A stretch of 64,000 bases of DNA from XYD12-FULL-36-8 sp964391015 (GTDB lineage: Bacteria > Bacteroidota > Ignavibacteria > Ignavibacteriales > Ignavibacteriaceae): assembly GCA_964391015.1 (NCBI GenBank), contig CAYMKU010000006.1, forward strand, positions 1 to 64,000, given 5' to 3'. The notes beneath the pieces were generated by a model. It was given only the letters and a program-made list of their open reading frames with translations, was not told where the DNA came from and did not search any database. Both the position numbers and the translations under genes were made by a program. Of this stretch, positions 19,633 to 29,100 are shown in pieces; position 1 is the first letter of the stretch; every line of letters starts with the position of its first letter.

Positions 19633-20163
19633 TTAACAAATTGTAAGAGGAGGGGGAGTTGGTACCTCGCAATTATATGAATTGTATCGAATTGTGGGGA
19701 ATGTTGTGTATTCAACTATTTTCTCAGTTGAGAGAGTTTCAGAAGCTAAGTTATGTAATCCGTCAATTATCAGTAATTTTAATATGGTTTTAATTGGTAA
19801 TGTTGATTTATCATTATTGCTGTTTTCAATATAGTTAATAAATGTTCTTTCAAGCTTATCTTCATTTTCATCTGAAATACATAATAAAATAATTTTATCA
19901 TCAACCTTATAACGCTTTACGATATCATACATTTTCCCATTAAAATTAATTTCATAATCATCAATAAAATAATACTCAGAAGTATTTTTAGATTGATTAG
20001 TAGTGATTACTATCTTTGTTAACAATTCGGAAGGATTAAAATTTTGTGACTTAATTAATCCTTGTTTTTTAATTAAGTATTTAACTTGCCAATAGAAAAA
20101 AACATATACTCCTGAATTAAATATCAGCAGAGAACAAATTAGTATTGAAATAAATTTTTTCAA
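19633..20163 (-). CDS. Small membrane-anchored protein of unknown function next to TonB receptor
   Basis: 176 residues from a TTG start (TTGAAAAAA) without an evident Shine-Dalgarno. The N-terminus is a single hydrophobic helix (ISILICSLLIFNSGVYVFFYW) that may act as signal or anchor; the rest is soluble, with an IDDYEINFNGKMYDIVKRY core and a C-terminus rich in proline (PTPPPLTIC). Proteins of this layout, including the FNxGxYxxFYW start and the EINFNGKMYDIV-type segment, are, as I recall, often found beside TonB-dependent receptors in Bacteroidota and remain uncharacterised. Its position directly before the receptor 17383-19527 suggests a shared transcript. I do not assign a function. Confidence 0.75.
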   Translation of the reverse strand: MKKFISILICSLLIFNSGVYVFFYWQVKYLIKKQGLIKSQNFNPSELLTKIVITTNQSKNTSEYYFIDDYEINFNGKMYDIVKRYKVDDKIILLCISDENEDKLERTFINYIENSNNDKSTLPIKTILKLLIIDGLHNLASETLSTEKIVEYTTFPTIRYNSYNCEVPTPPPLTIC

Positions 20164-20236
20164 TTGAATAGTTTCTTTTGTATATAAAAATTATTTCTAT
20201 TTAAATAATATTAAAATAGTTAATTGAAAATAAAAA

Positions 20237-21571
20237 TCATCGCAGCAAAATCATCTTTTTAGTTTGTATAAAAATTCCAACTCTTAACTGATAAAGATAA
20301 ACACCCGAAGGATAATTAAAACTTAATTCGCTTTTTTGACTGATTTGTTTTGCTATGTGGTCAGAATTAAACTCAACCTCGTATTTGCCAGCAGATTTGT
20401 ACTCATCAACTAAGGTTGCTATTTCATTTCCCAGTATGTCATAAATTTTCAACGTTTGCCAACCATTTACAGGCGACTGCCAGCAGATCTTCGTAGATGG
20501 ATTATAAGGATTTGGATAATTTTGATATAGGATGAAATCATTGGGAATTGAGGTAATTCTATCATCAACTGATGATGGGCCAAGCGGCTTATATTTAAAA
20601 ACATATCCTTTTTCACCGACTGCGAATCCTTTTGATGAATCAGTAAATGCTAAATCAAATACGAACAAACTATCTGGTGTTGGAATGAAGTCCCATGTTT
20701 GACCTTCATCCGTACTGACTATAAAATTTTTTGAATTAGCGATTGTTCCCCAAATTTCATTGTGTGTTCTTTTGTCCAATCCGGTAACTCGTCCGTATTT
20801 ATCTATTTCTGTATAGCTCCATGAATTTTGAAGCAGATTAAATCTAAGCACACCTATTGGGTAAAGATTTTCAATATCTGCCGATAGCGAAATAACATTT
20901 ATAGAATCTAAGAAAAGAAAATCGGAAAAGATATCAGGGGCTACGATATATCCTTTCCAGGTAATACCGGTGTTGATAGTAAACCAAACAACTCCTGCAA
21001 AGTCAATTGAACCTCCAACAGCAAATCCATATTTTGATGAAGAGAATTTTATTTGGTAAATAGGAAAATAAGCAGGTGATGTTGTGTCAATATAAGCTGG
21101 GGACCAGTTAACTCCACCATCATTTGTATATGCAAATTCATAAGGATTACCACCGACCCAACCGTTGAGTGAATCTACAAAATAAATAGTTGTAAGAATT
21201 CTATTTGAAATGCGATAAGTGCTGATTTGCCAGTCATTTCCTCCGTTTGATGTGGATAAAATTTGACTATTGAAATTTATTCCATCCGAAGACCAGGAAA
21301 GTGCCCAGCCAAGTGAATCGTTCAGAAAAAAAATATCAACTATACTTCTTTCAAGTCCGTTGCTTTGAATTTCCCATGAGTTTCCTTGGTCACTTGAAAA
21401 AATAATTGTTCCACTGTCTCCAGCGGCCCAAAGATGAAGTGAATCAAGATATATTACTTTGTGCAAATCAACATTTACAGGGGTTGGGAGTTTCTCCCAA
21501 AAAACTTGTGAGTGTGTTTTGATATTTACAAAAATGAAAATTAATACTATTGCCGTATTGTAGTAATTCAC
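20237..21571 (-). CDS. Ycf48/BNR-type beta-propeller protein with T9SS type A sorting domain
   Basis: 444 residues from a GTG at 21571; the frame opens on a signal sequence (NTAIVLIFIFVNIKTHSQ). The body is a Ycf48-like propeller with LWAAGDSGTIIFSSDQGNSW, TSNGGNDW, TNDGGVNW, STDEGQTW and FAVGEKGYVFKY, closely paralleling 6236-7594 blade by blade. The last 90 residues are a T9SS tail (YQNYPNPYNPST, IYDILGNEI, SGVYLYQLR) with an insert of about 10 residues (KQISQKSELS) before the last strands. It probably acts at the cell surface. A 73-base AT-rich spacer separates it from the small gene at 20163, so one transcript running toward the TonB receptor is possible. Confidence 0.87.
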   Translation of the reverse strand: MNYYNTAIVLIFIFVNIKTHSQVFWEKLPTPVNVDLHKVIYLDSLHLWAAGDSGTIIFSSDQGNSWEIQSNGLERSIVDIFFLNDSLGWALSWSSDGINFNSQILSTSNGGNDWQISTYRISNRILTTIYFVDSLNGWVGGNPYEFAYTNDGGVNWSPAYIDTTSPAYFPIYQIKFSSSKYGFAVGGSIDFAGVVWFTINTGITWKGYIVAPDIFSDFLFLDSINVISLSADIENLYPIGVLRFNLLQNSWSYTEIDKYGRVTGLDKRTHNEIWGTIANSKNFIVSTDEGQTWDFIPTPDSLFVFDLAFTDSSKGFAVGEKGYVFKYKPLGPSSVDDRITSIPNDFILYQNYPNPYNPSTKICWQSPVNGWQTLKIYDILGNEIATLVDEYKSAGKYEVEFNSDHIAKQISQKSELSFNYPSGVYLYQLRVGIFIQTKKMILLR

Positions 21572-21657
21572 TTGAGTTTAACTTATAATTTTCTGATGGA
21601 AAATTACTTTTTAGGTGAAACAATTACAATTAAAAGGAAGGGGGTATTTAATAATAC

Positions 21658-21681
21658 AAAAAAGGGAGCCGAAGCTCCCTT
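21658..21681 (-). terminator. Rho-independent terminator after 21705-24398
   Basis: AAGGGAGC/GCTCCCTT stem closed by a UUCG tetraloop (on the minus strand) and followed by six T. It lies 24 bases past the stop and is a classic intrinsic terminator. Confidence 0.88.
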
Positions 21682-21704
21682 ACTGAAAAAAAGGCAGGCG
21701 AACC

Positions 21705-24398
21705 TTATTCTTCTATTTGACTACTGACGGATATTTTCTTTGTAGGAAGAGATTTTTTAGTTGGATAAAATGCACCGACACCAGCATTGCTATTATTAAA
21801 TGCAATTGATACATCTGTTCCATCAACAAAATCGTCTCCAGTCAAATCAGTAACTATATAACCGCTAGCACCTATATTAGCGTCGTTGAAACAATCAGAA
21901 ACATCTGATCCGTCAATAAATTCGTCTCCGTTAACGTCACCGTTGTAAATACACCATTCCGTGCTAACTTGAACCGCATTAAGTCCATAAGTTTGAGCTT
22001 GTGCGGTTGTGAAATTATAATTCATAGTTCCTGCACTAAATTGAGGAGTATTTGCGCTCCAAGTTTCTAAGGAGTTACGGTGTTTTATTGCGATGTAATA
22101 ATTTACTCCGTCCACAGCTGAATAAAATAAAGGTGAGCCGCTGCCGCTGGAATTTAGCACTACTTTAGCCGAATCAACTACTGCGAAAGGAGAAATTGTA
22201 TTATGCAGAACTACTGTAACAGTATCAGGTGCCATTGAACTTCCATCATAAAACCCTTGAATGAGGGCAGTTAGGTTTAATGTGCGAACAGATGAGGGTA
22301 TCCACGTGGTTGCTATTCTTAAACCACTTATTGTTAACCCGGCTGCACTAGTGGAAGAACCTTGTCTGAGAGCAACCATTCCAAGACTCGGAGCAGAAGC
22401 TGATGTATCTGTTTGAATTAAATCATATACTGGCTCAACTCCATTTAGAACCGGATTTATCCATAGTTTTACGCTGTCATCATAAGCTGCCGCAGTATTG
22501 AAATCATACCTTGCAACAATTAAATAAGTGGTGCTTAAAGAATAATTAAAAGGAGTGTAAACTACAGATGCACTAACATTTTTTGCAATACCAAATGCAA
22601 TATTAGATGAAGTAGCATCTTTTTTCACAAATACTCTTGCATAATATAAGGTTGTTGAGTTTTCAGGAGCTACATGTAGAAAGTAATCGCCGCCGGTTTG
22701 TGCGGATGCTACGTTTACTAAGCAAGAAGTATAGATGCTTCCGGTGAGAACTTTATTAAATGCTCTATTATCATCTTCGCCAGAAGTAGTTAGTGAAACC
22801 GATTTCCCGACACCTGAAGCGGGATAACCAGAATAAGTCAATGGTGACGCATTTACTTGAATTGGATTTGTACCAGCACCGCTGTGTGCAATCCATCCAT
22901 TACTCGTTAAATTAGAGCCTGTGGTGTATTCAAAATTTTCTGCTAAAGGTAACGATGGTGCATTTGCTGTTGGAAGACTGAATTGAGGCACACCGCCATC
23001 TATTTTATAATTAATGAATGAGCTAGAGTTTGTGTAAGGATAAATTTTGAAGTAATAAGTTGTTCCTGAATATAAACCGGAAAAATTATATACTTGCACA
23101 CCCTGATTGACATTCTGAACTAAACCAGAACTTGTTTCCGGTGTACCGTCAATAGGATCTACAATACTTGCAAAACTAACAGTACTTCCTTTAATTAAAT
23201 ATCCATCTGGAACTACTCCGCTCGATGCATCAACCCAACTTGAATTAATATAATAATAAGCAGGATTACCCAAAACACCCGCAAAGCTCGTAACATGGTT
23301 TGTAGGTTCAAGTTTATTAACTGCACCGCTGCAAGTAACATCTTGAGTAACAGCACTGCCACCGCTATTGCCTATTGATTCTCCGTTGTAAATCCCTGCT
23401 GCTAATCCGGATTTTAGTCTTACATAGATAAGCGTATCCGCTAAAGCTCCACCGGAATAAGCAACATTAAACCCTGAAGAAAAGTTTATATTATCCGTTG
23501 ATACTTCATAATTTGTTGACCCAGCAACCGCGATACTACCCGAAGCGGGAGACAAATTATTTCCGCTTAATGTGTAACTCTGAGAGGTGGATGGTCCACC
23601 GCCAAGTAAATAATTAAATCCTGATAGTGCTGAAGGAGTTACAACAATAGAAGCTGTTCCTGTTGAAGGAAACATTTCAGCCCACGATGTACCAATTCTA
23701 ATTCCATCAATGGATGCATTTGCTGTACCTGATGCTTCTCTTAAATTAAATGCAGTTAATTGAGTAAGATCAGTACCGGATGATAATGTTGCATCAGGTG
23801 TGGGTTCTCCGCCAGTCAGTACTGGATTTACCCACAGTTTTACAGGATCGTTATCTACTCCAGCAGTGAATTCATAACTATGAACAACTAAATAAGTAGT
23901 TGCATAATTATACACAGTACTACCCCACACTATTGTAGAAGTGGTACTTGTTTTTGAAATACCAAGATTAAATCCGGAACCTGATGTTCTTATCCATATT
24001 CTTGCATTAAATGTAGTCCAGCTGCTTGAGAAATGTGCAAAATACGCACCGGTGGTGCCAAGCCCTGTACTGTTTGCAACACTCATTAGAAATGAAGAAT
24101 ATACCTTTCCACTATTGGTTGTTACAAGAGTATCACGAACATCCTCGGAATTAGTACTGACAAGGTTAATCAATCTACCACTCGGTGCCATATATCCGGT
24201 GTATGATAGATTTCCGTCTGCTACTTGTATTTGATTAGTTGTACCGCTGATAGTAGCCCAATAGCCGTTGCCAACTAAATTTCCTGCAGCGTAATCGAAA
24301 TTTTCTGTGTGTAGAAGAGTAGCTTGTCCCCAAATATAAGATGGAAATACCATGCTTAAGAGAAGCATGAACATTGAAATAGCTAGAATTTTTTTCAT
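21705..24398 (-). CDS. Secreted multidomain protein with two concanavalin-like domains and dockerin-like C-terminal module
   Basis: 897 residues with a 25-residue signal peptide. Two related blocks at about 26-245 and 485-700 begin with TENFDYAAGNLVGNGYW and AENFEYTTGSNLTSNGWI and contain LWVNPVL and DGIRI-type strands, which suggests a jelly-roll carbohydrate-binding-like domain duplicated within the protein. Between them are an Ig-like domain (about 250-365) and a fibronectin-like domain (about 366-480). The shared beta domain starts at about 704 (ALIQGFYDG). The two calcium-type loops are DVNGDEFIDGSD and DLTGDDFVDGTD, at about 817-862. A short Lys-rich tail ends the chain; there is no T9SS tail. 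It is the last dockerin-tailed member of the alternating array. Confidence 0.87.
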   Translation of the reverse strand: MKKILAISMFMLLLSMVFPSYIWGQATLLHTENFDYAAGNLVGNGYWATISGTTNQIQVADGNLSYTGYMAPSGRLINLVSTNSEDVRDTLVTTNSGKVYSSFLMSVANSTGLGTTGAYFAHFSSSWTTFNARIWIRTSGSGFNLGISKTSTTSTIVWGSTVYNYATTYLVVHSYEFTAGVDNDPVKLWVNPVLTGGEPTPDATLSSGTDLTQLTAFNLREASGTANASIDGIRIGTSWAEMFPSTGTASIVVTPSALSGFNYLLGGGPSTSQSYTLSGNNLSPASGSIAVAGSTNYEVSTDNINFSSGFNVAYSGGALADTLIYVRLKSGLAAGIYNGESIGNSGGSAVTQDVTCSGAVNKLEPTNHVTSFAGVLGNPAYYYINSSWVDASSGVVPDGYLIKGSTVSFASIVDPIDGTPETSSGLVQNVNQGVQVYNFSGLYSGTTYYFKIYPYTNSSSFINYKIDGGVPQFSLPTANAPSLPLAENFEYTTGSNLTSNGWIAHSGAGTNPIQVNASPLTYSGYPASGVGKSVSLTTSGEDDNRAFNKVLTGSIYTSCLVNVASAQTGGDYFLHVAPENSTTLYYARVFVKKDATSSNIAFGIAKNVSASVVYTPFNYSLSTTYLIVARYDFNTAAAYDDSVKLWINPVLNGVEPVYDLIQTDTSASAPSLGMVALRQGSSTSAAGLTISGLRIATTWIPSSVRTLNLTALIQGFYDGSSMAPDTVTVVLHNTISPFAVVDSAKVVLNSSGSGSPLFYSAVDGVNYYIAIKHRNSLETWSANTPQFSAGTMNYNFTTAQAQTYGLNAVQVSTEWCIYNGDVNGDEFIDGSDVSDCFNDANIGASGYIVTDLTGDDFVDGTDVSIAFNNSNAGVGAFYPTKKSLPTKKISVSSQIEE

Positions 24399-24582
24399 GT
24401 TAGCCCTTCCTTTAAGAAATGAAATAATAGTTTGTTATTTAAAAAATTTTTTAAATCTTTAATGAAATGTAAAACAATTTGACAATGTATTCAATAACAC
24501 TTTTAAATTTAATACTGAATTAATATACGTTGGAAAAACATCTCAAGTTGTTATATACTTCTTTAATGTTTATTAAAAATAG

Positions 24583-24612
24583 AAAAGGGCTCGCTTAATA
24601 CCGAGCCCTTTT
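24583..24612 (-). terminator. Rho-independent terminator after 24641-25810
   Basis: Eleven-base stem AAAAGGGCTCG/CGAGCCCTTTT with an 8-base loop, about 28 bases past the stop and followed by TTTTC on the minus strand. Confidence 0.87.
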
Positions 24613-24640
24613 AATAAACCTCCAATAAGAAATCCTGATA

Positions 24641-25810
24641 TTACTTAGTTAACATCAATTTCTTTACTTGAACAAAATTTTGATTGTTTTGTCCTGTTGC
24701 GTTCATTCTATAGATATATACACCGGATGCTAAATTAAGTGCACTTGCATTGATATCTAATGTATAATATCCTGCAGAAAGTTCATTGTTAATAATTGTT
24801 GCAATCCTCTCTCCAGTTATTCCATATAGCTCGATGTTAACCTTTGAGTCGAATGGCAGTTGATAATCTATCCTTGTAGTTGGGTTGAATGGGTTCGGAT
24901 AGTTTTGGCTTAATCCAAATTCTTTTGGCAATGCAACTTCGCCCTCAACTTCTTTACTATATTGGAAACTGCCATCTGCATCAACCATTTTCAATCGGTA
25001 AACATATTTTCCGCTTTGTAATTTTTTGTCAACAAAGTTGTAGCTCTTTGGGGAGTTTGAGTTACCACTTGCTGCAACTTCACCGATTTTAGCAAAAGTT
25101 TTTACATTATCCTTTACTAATGCTCTTTCAATTTGGAACATAGAAGTATTAACTTCAGTTTTTGTTTCCCAAACCAATTCTACTTCTCTTTGCTTTATGT
25201 TAGCAGTGAAAGAACTTAACTCAACAGGTAAAATTATATCGCCGCCAATTACTACATAGTTAATGTTCGCATCAAGTAACTGGGTAGATGTACCAGAAGC
25301 ATTATACCAGATTTTAGTAAATGGATTTGGTGTTGCATGTCTCCATGCTGCATTTAAAGCTACTGCACTGAAACCAAGAGTGTTGTTAACAACGTATGTT
25401 CCAATTCTGGCTTCTGTTGGAGAGTTTGGAATAACAGCACCAGGTAGGTTATCTAATGGAGCAGTAACATATAAAGCGTATCCGGAAGCGCCGCCGGCAT
25501 AATCTATACAATTTGTGCTCTGTTGTCCCGCAGGCAATTCAGAACTGCCGCTTAAAAAAGTCATTGATAAGGTTGCAGTGCTGCTGCCAACTGGTAAAAT
25601 GTTTTGATTATAAGTGATGCAGAATTGTCCCTTGACAAAGTTTTCAGTTCCACCTCCTGTTCTTGTTATGTACATATCGAACTTAAATTCAGAAGCGGAA
25701 TTCACTACGAAATTTTTGGCAGTAAGAGTGTAATTAGGTTGAGCATTGACAATGCTAACCGAGCTTAAAACAAGTAATAGAACACATACACTGCGTAGCA
25801 AATATTTCAT
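24641..25810 (-). CDS. Putative cohesin-like surface protein with T9SS type A sorting domain, copy 3
   Basis: 389 residues, ATG start with AAGGAG upstream, signal peptide of about 23 residues. Residues of about 24-185 form a predicted beta-sandwich with features reminiscent of cohesins: FKFDMYITRTGG, then GQFCITYNQNILPVG, ASGYALYVTAPLDN and ARIGTYVV. The likeness is by eye only. Residues of about 190-290 are the fibronectin-like domain usual before T9SS tails (PVELSSFTA, VWETKTEVN). Residues 297-389 are the sorting tail (SQNYPNPFNPTTRIDYQL to QVKKLMLTK), predicting display on the cell surface. It is very similar to 30357-31526 and 37363-38535. Each copy sits between two dockerin-tailed genes. 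An adaptor function for dockerin-like tails is my inference. Confidence 0.85.
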   Translation of the reverse strand: MKYLLRSVCVLLLVLSSVSIVNAQPNYTLTAKNFVVNSASEFKFDMYITRTGGGTENFVKGQFCITYNQNILPVGSSTATLSMTFLSGSSELPAGQQSTNCIDYAGGASGYALYVTAPLDNLPGAVIPNSPTEARIGTYVVNNTLGFSAVALNAAWRHATPNPFTKIWYNASGTSTQLLDANINYVVIGGDIILPVELSSFTANIKQREVELVWETKTEVNTSMFQIERALVKDNVKTFAKIGEVAASGNSNSPKSYNFVDKKLQSGKYVYRLKMVDADGSFQYSKEVEGEVALPKEFGLSQNYPNPFNPTTRIDYQLPFDSKVNIELYGITGERIATIINNELSAGYYTLDINASALNLASGVYIYRMNATGQNNQNFVQVKKLMLTK

Positions 25811-26126
25811 TGTATTACTCCTTATGTTAATGATAAATAGATTATTTTTTTCTCCACAAAAATTGAAATTAAAATTACTATAAACCTAGCCTAGTAATTT
25901 AATTCGATGACTGTTTTCACCCACATAAAAATATAGCAAAAAAATATTGAAATCAAAATTAAATTACTCATATCACAAAACATTTTTTTGTGATATACCA
26001 AGATGTATTAGAGTGAGAAAGTGCCTCACACTAAATAAATGAGGTTGTACCATAACCTTTGAAATCAATTTAGTTTGTAAATTTTTTTACAAAGAACATT
26101 CTTATGGTACAACCTGTATGCCTAAA
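25811..26126. other. Intergenic region with nested inverted repeats
   Basis: 316 bases upstream of the gene at 25810 and downstream of the gene ending at 26127. It contains the nested inverted repeat annotated separately, an AAGGAG ribosome site before 25810, and otherwise AT-rich sequence without a gene. Confidence 0.6.
26042..26115. repeat. Nested inverted repeats, possible terminator of 26127-30140
   Basis: The outer arms AGGTTGTACCATAA (26042-26055) and TTATGGTACAACCT (26102-26115) are 14-base perfect complements. An inner 8-base hairpin (26074-26081 with 26086-26093, TTTGTAAA/TTTACAAA) lies between them. The structure starts 11 bases beyond the stop of 26127-30140. Unlike every other hairpin in the window it has a 46-base interior, so it may be more than a simple terminator. 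Confidence 0.75.
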
Positions 26127-29100
26127 TTACTCTTGAATTTGCTCTACTTTCTTAATTTCTATGCTATTCTTCTTCATAAGTTTTTTAGTTGGGTAATATG
26201 CACCCACACCGGCGTTAGCATTGTTGAAAGCAACCGAAACGTCAGTACCATCAACAAAATCATCACCGGTCAAATCAGTTATAATATAACCGCTTGCACC
26301 AATATTGGCATCGTTGAAACAATCAGATACATCAGAACCATCAATAAATTCGTCAACAACAACATCACCATTGTAAATACACCACTTTCCAGAAACATTA
26401 ACAACATTTCCTCCAAATGATTGTGCTTGAGCAGAAGTGAAATCATAAGTTGCAATTCCTGATGGGAATGTTATTGGTGAAGCGCTCCATGTCTCAATGG
26501 AATTACGATTTTTAATTGAGATATAATAGCTTGCTTCATTATTCGATTTTGGGAAATAGAAATCCACACCTGTAGCAGAGGATAATCCTTTTAGCGGGAA
26601 ATACTTTGTATAAGGTGAAGAAGGTTTTGCCAAGCAAACAACTAAAGTATCATCTGTGCCGCTGTTGGCATATATTCCTTGAATCAGGGCTTTGAGCGTT
26701 AATTTAAGTGTTAGTGGGGAAGCAGTAACTTCATCCACACCCATGTATGGCCAATAAGCATTTCTTGTATCACCATCTATATCGGTTGTAAATCCGATAA
26801 TTGGTGCTGCAGCAAGGTTGCCGTCTCCAATTGAACCGCCGCTTAAATGTAAATCATTTACAGCAGAAAAAGTAACAGATACTGATTTTGAATTTGCATC
26901 TTGTGAGGAAGCTGATTGCCAAAGTGCTAATGTTTGCTGTGCTGTACCGTTCCAAGCTCCGGCATTTCCGCCTGTTCCAGGTGTATAGATGTCATTATAA
27001 TCTGATACGAAAGTACCGCCTGCATTAGCACGGTAAATGCCAAAGCAAGTCGGGTTATTACTTACCATAATTATATTGTTTTTAATAGTTGCACTTCCTG
27101 CAAATCCAGCATTAGCTAATGCAATACCGGCTATTCCACCGACATCTGCACCAGTCAAGTCTGCATCTTCAGGAATAACAATTGTGTTATAATAAATGTT
27201 CAATGTTAATAAAGCGCTTGATGAATTACTTCTAATTCCTTGGAATATCCCAAGAGTGGAAGCAGCAGTCTGATCAAAACCGCAAATCATATTATTATAA
27301 ATGTTATATGTTCCCGGATTATCTATTGTGATTCCTGTAGTACCGCTTCCTGCAACTAGGTTGGCTGTAGCTAACTGTATAATTTTATTGTTATAGATAT
27401 TACAGGTGTGGCTGGTAACTCCATTAGTTGAAACCACGTAAATACCCTGACTCAAAAAGCCACCTGAGGTCTGAGTTAATTGAATAGTATTATTATAAGC
27501 GCTGAATGCTGAACCAACATTAACAAAAATACCACGTGTTCTTGCTTGTATCAGGTTATTGCGGAATATCATTCCTGTGGAAGTCAATCCGGTACTCGGT
27601 GTAGTGGAAGGAGTGATTGAAATTCCTTGTCCTGTTGGTGACTCTGTAACTGTGATGTTACAGTTATCAACTATTCCATTATCGGGTATTAAACTGCCGC
27701 GTGCTGCGAAATTAATTCCATAAGTAGAGTTTACAGTGTTGCCAGCTTCAGTAATTGTAATATTGAAGTTTTTAAGTGTAATATTGTCAGCATTTCCTAC
27801 AATACGAATACCGTAGTTGTAGGTTACATCGTTCTCAACATTGGTGAATGTTAGATCTCTTGTTGTACCGCCATTTGTATTCGAACCGTCAATAATTACA
27901 TTCGTTATTGCGACAAGTGAATCCCATGAGCTAGTTGATTTACTTCCGATAACCCATTGTCCGCTTGGACCTGAGTTATCCGAGGTCTGTGTAAAATTGA
28001 TAGTTGGAGTAACACCAGTATATGGTTTAAATGTAATTGTGTAGCTGCCCGTGTTCACTCCAAGAGCGGCATTAACTGGTTCGGTAATATTACTTGTAAT
28101 ATACATTGTAACATTGCCAGTAATTTTACCTTGATTGAGAGCATTACATGCATCTTTTATTGTTGAGAAATTGGGATCGCTCTCACCTGGTCGAGGTGCA
28201 GTACCAGAAGCACCAACATAATATGTTCCGCTGTACGAAATCATTTGAAGTGTTGTGAGAGTAATAGTATTTGAATTGCCGGAAGCAAGTCCATTATAAG
28301 CTCGAACTCTGTAGTAATAAGGTGTATTGTCGTTAAGACCTGTAATGGAATATGTAGTAACATTTCCGACATTAAGATTATTATATCCACTCACAAAGGA
28401 GGTGAATCCATTGTCTAAAGCTACATCAAGCTGGTAGCTTGTAGCACCGGCAGAAGAACTCCAATTAGCAGAGAAATTTGTATAGTATATATTTGTAGCA
28501 GCATTAGCAACAGGTGCCGGAGGAGCAGGAGCAGCTTGATATTCATAAGCTCCAATATCATACAAAGTTCCTGATGGTTCCGGTCTCGGATTTCCATCTA
28601 AGTCTGTAGCTATACCTGCATTAGTTCCAGCATTAATACAAGGACTTGAACCTTGTAAGTGAAAATCTGCTGATGCAACAAATAGAGGATCAGAACTTAT
28701 ACTATTTGCATCTAAAGAAGCGTTAGTTTGCCAATCTGATAATGCATTACAATCTGTAGCATTGTAAAGTCCAGCTTTTCCATTTGTAACAAATGATAAA
28801 TCATTATAATTGGAAGTAACAGCTTCACCCGAAGTTGTATCTCGCCATACCATAGAATATGATAGAAAATCATCTTCTTGTGAAGCAAAAATATTATTTT
28901 TTAAATCAGCGGCACGTGTTCCAGAAGCACCACTGAAGTTAAGATAGAAAGCTTTCGGGATTACAGTTCCAGTACCTGGAACAATAGTTAAATCCGGTAT
29001 CACAACAGTATTGTGGTAAAAGTTAGTTGTAATTCCATTAACTGTTGCAGTTGAAACTCGAATACCTTCGACAACGCAGCTAGGATTAGCAGCTACAGTT

